Positions 55,506-64,000 of a stretch of DNA of 64,000 nucleotides are shown here, piece by piece. The DNA comes from Cavenderia fasciculata (Eukaryota > Evosea > Eumycetozoa > Acytosteliales > Cavenderiaceae). Both the position numbers and the translations under genes were made by a program. Under the pieces are notes generated by a model that was not told the origin of the DNA, searched no databases, and worked only from the letters and a program-made list of their open reading frames with translations. The DNA is taken from contig NW_004457736.1 of NCBI RefSeq assembly GCF_000203815.1, forward strand, positions 682,001-746,000, written 5' to 3'. Each line of letters opens with the position of its first letter. Position 1 is the first letter of the stretch.

Positions 55506-56297
55506 TTATTTGTTCGATCTAATTAAACTAAAGAATTCGGAACGGGTACGAGAATCATGTTCAAAGATACCACAGACTGAAGAGGTGACGGTGCTAGAGC
55601 CTGGCTTTTGTACACCACGCATGACCATACACATGTGAGAAGCTTCAATGACGACGGCAACACCCATTGGGCTGAGAGCCTCTTGGATGGCCATGGCAAT
55701 TTGACGAGTCAAACGCTCTTGTACTTGAAGACGACGAGCAAATATTTCGGCAATACGTGCAAGCTTGCTGAGACCAAGCACCTTTTTGTTGGGAATGTAA
55801 CCAATGTGGCACTTGCCAAAGAATGGTACCATATGATGCTCGCACAATGAAAAGATATCAATGTCACGTACGACAACCATCTCGTGATGATCTTCATCAA
55901 AAATGGCTCCACCAATAATTTCTAAAAATCAATCAAAACATTATATTAGTATACTTGTTTGATATCTTTCTTTTGGTCAACATTTAAATGTTTACATACC
56001 ATCAACAGTCAATTCATAACCATGTGTGAAAAACATGAGGGCCTTGGACATACGCATTGGGGTGTCGAGCAAACCTTCACGTTCTGGGTTCTCGCCAATA
56101 CCGATGAGGAGTTGCTTGACATTGTCAGACATTCCTTGGAGACGAGATTGTGCAGAGGCTGGATCTCTGGATTTGGCACGCAATGGCATCAAGGCAGTCT
56201 TGGCCTTGCTTTCGTATATTTCCTCACCATCATCCTCTTCCTTGTGATGAGTTTGGTAGGTCTTGAGGTTAACATTGTTGTCGGTAGTGCTGTCCAT
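55506..56297 (-). CDS. gchA: GTP cyclohydrolase I
   Basis: Exons 56297-56000 and 55921-55506 join to 237 residues. The enzyme turns GTP into dihydroneopterin triphosphate, the first step to tetrahydrobiopterin or folate. Conserved blocks: [38 protein letters not shown] with the zinc-binding Cys and His, [35 protein letters not shown] with the third zinc Cys, and the C-terminal RSEFFSLI. The N-terminal ~50 residues are variable and charged, as in eukaryotic enzymes. Cytosolic homodecamer by family. D. discoideum uses it for tetrahydrodictyopterin. Confidence 0.96.
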
Positions 56298-58782
56298 TTT
56301 TAGTTGGTTGGTGTATTGTATATATTTGTTAAATATGATGATATTACTATAATAATTATAAAAAAGAGAGATAAACAAATGTTAATATTATTATTGAATA
56401 TTTATAAAGATTGTGATTTGGATGGGTTGGTTGGTTGATTGATTGGGTAAGATAAGAGTAGTAGGTTGGTTTTAAAATGTTTTAATTAATTTAACAGTAA
56501 TAAGATGAAGTGTTTAAAACAACAAGCATTTAATTGGATTGTGTGTTGTGTTATGTATTGTTATGTGTGGGTGTAAGAATTTGATATATAGGTGTGGTAT
56601 GTCTTAACAATAACCATTCAAGTGTACGTCACGCCAATCTACAACTCGTCACCAAATCCTTTTTTTGCATCGCGTCCTTTTCTAACCTTTGTGTTTGGTT
56701 GTGCTCTGTGCTCTCTCCCCTTTAAAGGTTCAAAAACAATAGATCCAAATCAAAGAATGACAACTTTAACATAAACACACACACACACACATATATATAT
56801 GTGATAGAGGAGAGGAGATAAAGATAAAAGATAAAGATAAATCATACCAATGATATGTTATATTACAAATATGAGAAGAGAAGATAATGATAATAGATAG
56901 AGAGAGAGATCAAACTAAACTAATGAATGAATGAATGAACAAACGATTCAGAATGCGATTTAAATAGTGAGGTTGTGAAGAGGCGGTACCGATCGGAGTT
57001 GGGAAGAGGAGGTGATGTTATGATTATGTGCAACTTTTAAAAGTTGGGAGTTCCTAATACCAGTGTATGGGGGGTTGAAGGTGATAAGTAACAACAAACA
57101 AACAAACAAAAAGAGGAGGATTGTAATTTGTACCAATAAATTAAATTGAATAATAAAAAAATGGGAAACTGCAGATCGTTCGTTTGTTTGTCAAAAACCT
57201 AACCTGCAACCTAATAATGAGAGTGGCAATAGAGAAAATAAAATTTAAAAAAAGAATTGGAAAATATCTTCAAAAAAAGAACATCCTCCCTCTTCCAATG
57301 CAACACGCCCAATGATAGCTCCGTCAAAACTAACTAATCGATGAATCTGTGTATGTGTAGGTAGATATCTATATATTTATCTATACTAAAAGTCAGGTCG
57401 CCTATTGTATTGTCGTTGCCAACAATTGTAGGTCAGGTCAACTATGTAGACAATGTTTTGAAAATTGTTAAAGTTAACTTGTGATATTACTTTTTTGTTT
57501 GTTTCTTTGTTTGGTTGGTTATATAAATATAAATTACTTGTTTAATTTATATATGTGAATAAATATTTATAGGTATTAATATGAAATAGAGTAAACTTTT
57601 GATTTACTTAAATATCGATAGTTGGCAGAGTTTATTATTAAAAAGAGAAAAGTTTTTTGCGTTTTGCAGCTCTGACCCCAAACGCTTCGATTATGGTGTT
57701 CCGTCGTTCTATCTCTGTCCTGTTCTAGAATTGGGTGGTGGTTGTGCTGAAGAGCAGGTGTAAAAACCGACTTTTGTCGTTGCACTCTTTGGATGAAGAT
57801 ATCTATGATATCATCAGACTGCTTGTTTTGTGAGAATAAAAGTGGTATTGGTCACTTTGAGTAGAGGGGATTGGAGCCAGACTAATGACCTCTTTAATAG
57901 GTTTGCTCACGTCACAGAACCGATAGAACTAGAGTCTTCTTTGTCTTTATCTCTCGACAAACATCATGATTAGACAACAACAACAATATCAACCAGTGAT
58001 CTTATTGCTAAATTAGATATAAATTAAATTAACGGGGTCATAGCCGAATAGTCATCTGACTTTTACCCCCGATGAGAAAGAGACAAGAAGATATTGTTGT
58101 TGTCTAGGTATCCATCTTATCTTTTCGGTTTATTCATAGGAATTTAGAAAAAGATATCTATATCTTTGAAAAAACTAAATATATAAATGAAATCTTCCCA
58201 TCATCATTTTTTTTGTATCAATGGAGGCACCCCCAATTGTTAACAATATTCCTCTGATTGAATAGGTTCTTGGATCAGGTCACTTTAAATGTATTGGGAT
58301 TCCTGATTCAGAAGATGGTCATATTGTTGTTTTAATCAATGGCCCTCAATAATAGAGACACGCCTTATTATTGTCAATGAATTGGTAACTTAATTACATG
58401 AAACAAATAAATATATAATATTTTAATATATATATAGTTAGATTGATACCTATAACATGTTTGGCGCCAAAATCGATTTTTTTTTTTTTTTTGACTACCA
58501 ACCTTCCCTCCAATTTTTCATCTTCATCTCTGTCAGGTCTGTTTGATTTATCATTAATGAAAGCAACAAGATAGATAGTTTGGTCTACCCCATCACCCAT
58601 CATTCACAACAATTCGATCAATCAATCAATCATTTGCGATTTAACAATCAATCGATATACAACAATCAAATAATAACAATAACAACAACAACAACAACAA
58701 CAACAACAAACATACATCGATTATGAATTAAAGGATAGATATATAGATATATAGGATTGATAAAGAAAGAAAGAAGAAGAAT
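56298..58782. other. Long divergent intergenic region
   Basis: 2.5 kb between the GTP cyclohydrolase and condensin starts. Contents: GATA/GAGA-type repeats (56815-56920), CAAACAAACAAA-type repeat (57097-57110), and a stretch at 58220-58350 with short coding-like words (for example GSGHFKCIGIPDSEDGHIV) ending in stops, which may be a gene ghost. I checked 58030-58080 for a tRNA and found only a partial resemblance. No feature is supported. Confidence 0.4.
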
Positions 58783-61700
58783 ATGGATAAGAAAAGAGAA
58801 AAGTTGTTTAAAGCAATTAAACAACCACAGAGCGATACGGAATGGTTGGTAATGCTTGGAAAGGGAAGTCCTCGTATCGAAGAAAAGGAGATAAATGTAG
58901 AAGAGTTCTTGGCATGGCTACCAACCAAACATCATGCAGAGTTGTTTGAATTGCTCTATCTAAGAATGGTACCAATCATTGAACAAGAACTTATGATTCC
59001 AAGTGAAGATACAGAAGATATAGATACAGATACTGCTCGAACCATAGCAATCAATGCTCTCAAATCAATGGATATAATTCTAGTCATATGCAACTACTTT
59101 TTAAAAAATACTAAATCTTCATTTGTTCCACCTGAACATATGTTTTCAATTATCACTATATCTCATGGTATGTAATGTCATATCATATGTTTCATCCATA
59201 TTGTAAAGGCTTGACACTAACTATTCATTATTTATATATATTTTAAAGATTTAATATTGTCATTTATGAATCTTGGTGAAAAAGTGTTGGAATTGACAAA
59301 TATATTTAGAAAGGATGTTTTGGCAAGACTGTCAAAATACTATTATAAACTAGCAAATGATATATCGAGTATATGCGAGCTTTGGTATAGGCAGGATCGT
59401 CCCAACAAAGGGGAATTGGTTCCCCAAACCATTGTATATTTAGTTTCAAAGTCTTTTGAATCAACAATTGTTTCAGGTAAACTATAATATTAATATTAAT
59501 ATTTATTTGTTTGTTGATTAATTTTATATTTCTATTTTTATATTTTTAGATATAACAAGAGTTTATAATATAAGAAGTTCATTATTATTATTAGAGTATA
59601 GTGATGAAGATGCAGAATCGTTGAGAGATTTATTGATGAAATGTTTTGTGCAACCACATTATATAAAGAGTGCAGAGGGTCGAAAGATGCTGGCGTATCT
59701 GTTGACGGTGCGTCCGTACTTGGTGGACGCGTTCCATGCGACTATTAAGGGTCAGTTGGTGGGCTGCAAAAAGTCGGTGGCCGAGTGGTACGGCGACGTT
59801 TATTTCAGAGCGTGGCAGTTGGCGACGGGACCGATCATCGCCAAGATTGAGTATGGGTGTCTGCAAGAACTGGCGTCGTGTGCCATTAGATGCACGTCTG
59901 CTCCATTGTTGACGTCGTTGCTGGCCATTCTGTCGACACTGCAGACACACAAAAAGACAAAGGGGATCGACGGGATGCTGGTGCGTATCTACGACGCCAT
60001 CCTGTGGCGGTCGCTCAAAGCGGCCAATTCCAAGGTGCGACACAACGCACTGTCCATTTTTATCGATGCGTTCCCCGTGATTGACTCGGACGAGGAGCAG
60101 ACCGAGATTGACGGCCGCTTGCAACAGCAGTTCACCCTGCTCAACGAGCTGCTGTTTGACCCGGCGCCGTCGGTGCGGTCCGAGGCCGTGCGCGGGGTGT
60201 GTGTCATCCTCGCGCGCTTTTGGGAGATTATTCCGGCTGCCACAGTGCGATCGCTGCTCGTGCGACTGATCAACGATCTCGCCAAAGACCGCGCCAGCGT
60301 GCAAGTCCGCGAGAGTGTTATCCGCGGCCTACAATACCTGCTCGCTCAATGTGCCCTGTCGCACCCGCTGCTCTCTGGCCTGCTCAAGCATCTCGCATCC
60401 TCCATCCACGACACGTCTGACCGCGTGCGTGTCGCCTTTGTCGACCTCATGCTCTACATCAAGGACCTGTCCAGCATCCGGTACCTCGATATTGTGCCAC
60501 TCGAGCATCTCTTTGAGCGCATGGTCATCGACTATAACCACGCCGTCCTCACCAAAAAGATCACGCAGCTGCTCGTCGAAGCCTACTTTCCCCACGAAGA
60601 TGAAAAGCCCACCGAGATATTCAACCGCTGTCTCTTGCTCGCACGGTCCAAAAAGAATGCAATCGTCGCGTTCTACTCGAACCTCGTCAACTTTGTTCCA
60701 GTCGTTTCCATCGCCAAAACACTCGCTATCATATTCAAATTTATAACCAGTAAATTCATCCCACTCTACCCTGAAATCTCTTCCATTCCAGTTAGTTCAA
60801 AAAAACAACCATCCACAACCGCAACTGAAAAGAAAAAGAATAGTAAAAAGAAAAAGAATCAAGTAGAAAAGAAACAAGAGGTAGTGGAACAAGTGGAACA
60901 AGAGGAAGAGGAAGAAGGAGAACTTTCATTGGAAGATATTGAAAACTTGTTAGAGATTGCAAAGGTTGCTTTGGAATCGATCAAACCAAAGTTACAAGAA
61001 CCAGACAATGAGTTTGTTGTCCAAGGTCTGTTGAAAAAGTATACCGATGAAGGATTCATCCTATTGTATTCTTGGCTTTTCACATCGGATCTACCTCGTA
61101 TCGATTCTATTTGTAGTCTCATCAAAATAGCTTCTATATTTAGTATTGATAATTTTCCAGTATTTAAACAAGTTTTACTTCAAAATTTTAAAGAGGTAAA
61201 TAGGAAGAAAAAAAGAAAAAAGAAAAAAGAAAACTATATATATTAATAATTATTTTAATTTAATTAATTATAGATTGATCAATCAACACCAGATCAATTA
61301 AAAGAAACTTTATTACTTTCATTATTTTCATGGGAAATTCCAGGTGAAGTTTTAAATATTATTTTAGAGAATTTAAATTATCCTATTAAATATTTAATGA
61401 CTCAAAGAAAAATACAAAAAGACCATGATGATGATGATGACGATGATGATTTAGGTTCACCAGATCATTCAAAGAAAAAAAGAAAAAGAGGAGGAGTTTC
61501 CAAACAACAAACGAGTGAACAAGATCAATCGGTTGCTCAAGATTTAAATATGGTTTCTGATTTGGCATCAGTTTCATTAATCTTTTTTGATATGTTATTA
61601 GTATGTCAATTGTAAAATATAATAATAATAATAATAATAGTATTTATTTATTAATTTTTACTTTTATTTTATTGTAGAAAAATGAAGAATCAAGAAGATC

Positions 61701-63547
61701 AACTCTAAGTCAAATAGAATTAATGCCAAGTATATTAACAGGGTTGGTTGATTATTTCCCAGTCATTCAAAGAAAGTTGGCATTAGAGGGTGGGTTATCA
61801 ATTGAAAAGGAACAAGAGGAAAAGGATGAAGAGGAACAACTAGGAAACTATGACCATCTCATCCCATTGGTTAGTAACAAATTGTTATTATCTGGTTTTG
61901 TCATGTATGGTAAATTCCTTTTCCATATTGAAGGTACAAGTGAAAAGGTTATTCAAGTATGTTTAAACAAAAAAAAAAAAAGATAGAAAAAAAAAAATTA
62001 ATTTTCTTTTGATTTATTTTTTGAAGGATTCTGGATTATTCCAAGATTTATTGGTTTGGGGTAGCACTATATTAATTCCATCACTAGAGGCATTTATTAA
62101 AACCAAAACATCGAATCTATCAAAGAGAAAGAGAAGTTCATCAAGTAGTATTAAAAGTAGATTAGATGATGATGATCAAGATGAAGATGACAATGATAAT
62201 GAAACGGATATTTTTAGAACAATGGAAAATTCATTCCATATGGATATTGTTAGAGTATTTTTATTATTTTTAACAGAGTATATTGCAATGGGATTATGCA
62301 CTAAAACAACCATGTATGAATTGTATCAACTGGTGTTGAACCTATCCGAGATGATGAAGCACCATCCCAAGCTGTTTGAATCGATACAGCCCATCATCGC
62401 CAAGTTTATCTACCAAGTCTATAATCACGCCAATGACGATCAAGTCTTGTCAAATGGTTCCATTAAATTATTAAACATCTTGTTTGAAAGTATTTCAATC
62501 AATGCTGGCGGCGGCGGTGACGACGACGACGGACAAGATGGCCAAGAAGGTCAAGATCAACAAGTTGATGACAATAGTAGTAGTGGTAAAAAGAAAAAAG
62601 ATTGGTTTAAACTTTCAGAATTGGTAACGCTCTTCCAATCAAAGGGCACGATATCAACATTGATTGGAGTGTTTGTCGAGATTGTGGCCAAGGATATATT
62701 CAGCTTGATCAAGACCAACTATAGCAATCGATTAATCCGAAACATCGAACGACTTTCTCCATCCTCTCTATTTATTTGCAAGTGTTTGGCCAGATCTACA
62801 GCAATCATTTCCTCACTCTCTGACTATATTGCTCAGTACATCAAGAATGAGAAAATGAGTAAACGATCAGTTCAATTTTCCCTAAATTTAATTTCCCTAA
62901 TCATTTCATCTGCAAAGAAATTTTCAAGTATGTCAAACAAAACAAAACAAAACAAAATAGGATAAAGAAAGAAAGAAATATATATAAAGTCACTTCACTT
63001 GTACTAATTTAATTTATATTTCTTTTTTATCTGTTTTCTAGAAAATACTGATATTTCACCATTACATAATATATTAATTAATTTCATTGCCAAACTTCCT
63101 CACCATGCCGAGGAGGAAACACTTTATGCAGAGGATGGAGATGATTTATCAACCATTACTAACAGTACTGACAATAGCAATAGCAATAATAATAATACGA
63201 TAACATATACACTATTGGCTAAATTTTCAAATGATCTATTTAATTTATCAACATCTTCAAAATCGACAACAAAACCAACATCCACCTCTAAAAGAAAATC
63301 AAAAAAGGATAAACAAGAAGAAGAAAAGGAAAAGGAAATTGAAAAAGAAAAACAAGGTGATAAAATGCCTAAATTCATTCAAGAAGATGACGACGACAAT
63401 GATCAACAAAATAATCAAGATCATGATGATATAATACTAGATGAAGAGATTGATGATAATGAAGAAGAAGAAGAAGAAGAAGAAGAAGAAGAAGAAGAAG
63501 AAGAAGAGAAGACAAAAAACCAAAACGGAAAAAGAAAATCGAGATGA
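58783..63547 (+). CDS. ncapg2: Condensin-2 complex subunit G2
   Basis: Seven exons (58783-59167, 59249-59476, 59550-61195, 61274-61600, 61678-61956, 62027-62927, 63042-63547) join in frame to 1423 residues. It is a HEAT-repeat subunit specific to condensin II, which shapes mitotic chromosomes with SMC2/SMC4. The blocks LKAANSKVRHNALSIFIDAF, PSVRSEAVRGVCVI, LSHPLLSGLLKHLASSIHD and SDRVRVAFVDLMLYIKDLSS match the animal NCAPG2 order closely. Lys-rich and acidic inserts enlarge it over the ~1140-residue animal form, and the tail is Glu/Lys-rich. The third exon includes a very G/C-rich 1-kb stretch. Nuclear, cell-cycle role. Confidence 0.93.
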
Positions 63548-63775
63548 TAATAATAGATTCCATCCAATAAAATAAATAAATCAAAATGTATATAATAATA
63601 TAATAATATCATATCAACCTAAATTTAAAAGGAATGAAATATACAAATATTTATTGTATTTCCAGGGATGATGTTTTAGGAAATGTGAGCGAATAGAGTG
63701 CATAATAAATGATTTTGAGTGAGATGGGACAATATTATTATTATTATTATTATTATAACTTGCATATGGTATAGT
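63548..63775. other. Convergent 3' region, no gene seen
   Basis: AT-rich, with an ATT triplet run at 63733-63756. It lies between the condensin stop and the stop of the partial gene at the right edge. Confidence 0.4.
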
Positions 63776-64000
63776 TTAACCTTTAAGAGGTGAATCGGTA
63801 GGCAAGGCATATTGCTTCAATTTAATGTTAGAGACCCTCCCGTTTCATAGAAATATCAGGGATCTCCAGACATGAAATTGAAACAACATACCATGTCGCT
63901 TTTGCAATCAACAAGCCCAAGACCTAAATCACCGTTCAGTTTGACAGTGCCGTTCATTGGGTGTTCTATCAAATCTCTTACTATTAACGTTGATACTTGA
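63776..64000 (-). CDS. 3' end of an unknown gene (partial)
   Basis: Two exons: one from the window edge to 63892 ending ATG|GTATGT, and a final exon 63814-63776 ending in a stop. They join in frame as ...LIEHPMNGTVKLNGDLGLGL-VDCKSDM and then QYALPTDSPLKG-stop. The internal exon uses less AT-biased codons than its surroundings, which supports coding. Too short to assign a family. Confidence 0.5.

Noticed and set aside
58030-58080. tRNA-like string resembling a D-arm
   Set aside because: No matching acceptor stem, anticodon stem or T-arm could be drawn.
58220-58350. Short coding-like words (VLGSGHFKC, GIPDSEDGHIVV) in the long intergenic region
   Set aside because: Closed by stops on both sides, no splice path found; kept only as a possible ghost.

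Overview
The window is nuclear DNA of a dictyostelid social amoeba. It is AT-rich with poly-Asn, poly-Gln and poly-Thr runs inside proteins. Introns are short, AT-rich and mostly start GTATGT or GTAAGT. Several genes are typically dictyostelid: a Cdk5 with the PCTAIRE helix, a phospholipase B-like enzyme, a FERM-LRR protein and an FNIP-like protein. Coding sequence is less AT-rich than in Dictyostelium discoideum, so a group other than D. discoideum is likely. The species cannot be fixed from this window alone.

Layout. 1-8.2 kb (minus strand): first exon of an aldehyde dehydrogenase; a decayed paralogue of the 25.8-23.3 kb gene lying in two pieces on either side of an intact phospholipase B-like gene; then a calponin-homology coiled-coil protein. 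8.6-9.7 kb: first divergent pair of tiny Cys/Arg-rich genes. 9.9-18.5 kb: a GNAT enzyme, a large helical protein, and a tandemly duplicated block of Ras-like GTPases with an unknown membrane protein, whose second copy is decaying. 19.3-23.2 kb: a broken SAM plus Crinkler-like P-loop gene with a very long G-poor intron. 23.3-35 kb: a dictyostelid helical protein, a roadblock-like protein, cdk5, and a 1451-residue FERM-LRR protein. 35.3-45.6 kb: secreted and surface proteins, a GNAT, a TPR-SET protein, a carboxylesterase, and two ghost copies of neighbouring genes. 46.5-49.3 kb: mitochondrial IF3 with a long RG-rich extension. 49.4-55 kb: two more divergent tiny-gene pairs flanking a dsRNA-binding/FNIP-like gene. 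55.5-56.3 kb: GTP cyclohydrolase I. 58.8-63.5 kb: condensin II subunit G2. A partial gene lies at the right edge.

The most unusual system is the set of six tiny genes in three head-to-head pairs. Every intact member starts with a 10-base exon, carries an R-rich Gly-Cys-Cys core, an Ile-Asp repeat and an aromatic tail. Each pair is built around the same 80-bp core with inverted ends. The core is identical in pairs 1 and 3, which lie 45 kb apart in opposite orientation.

Exon joins were made by eye from splice signals and frame continuity. Family calls come from recognised motifs, not from a database search.
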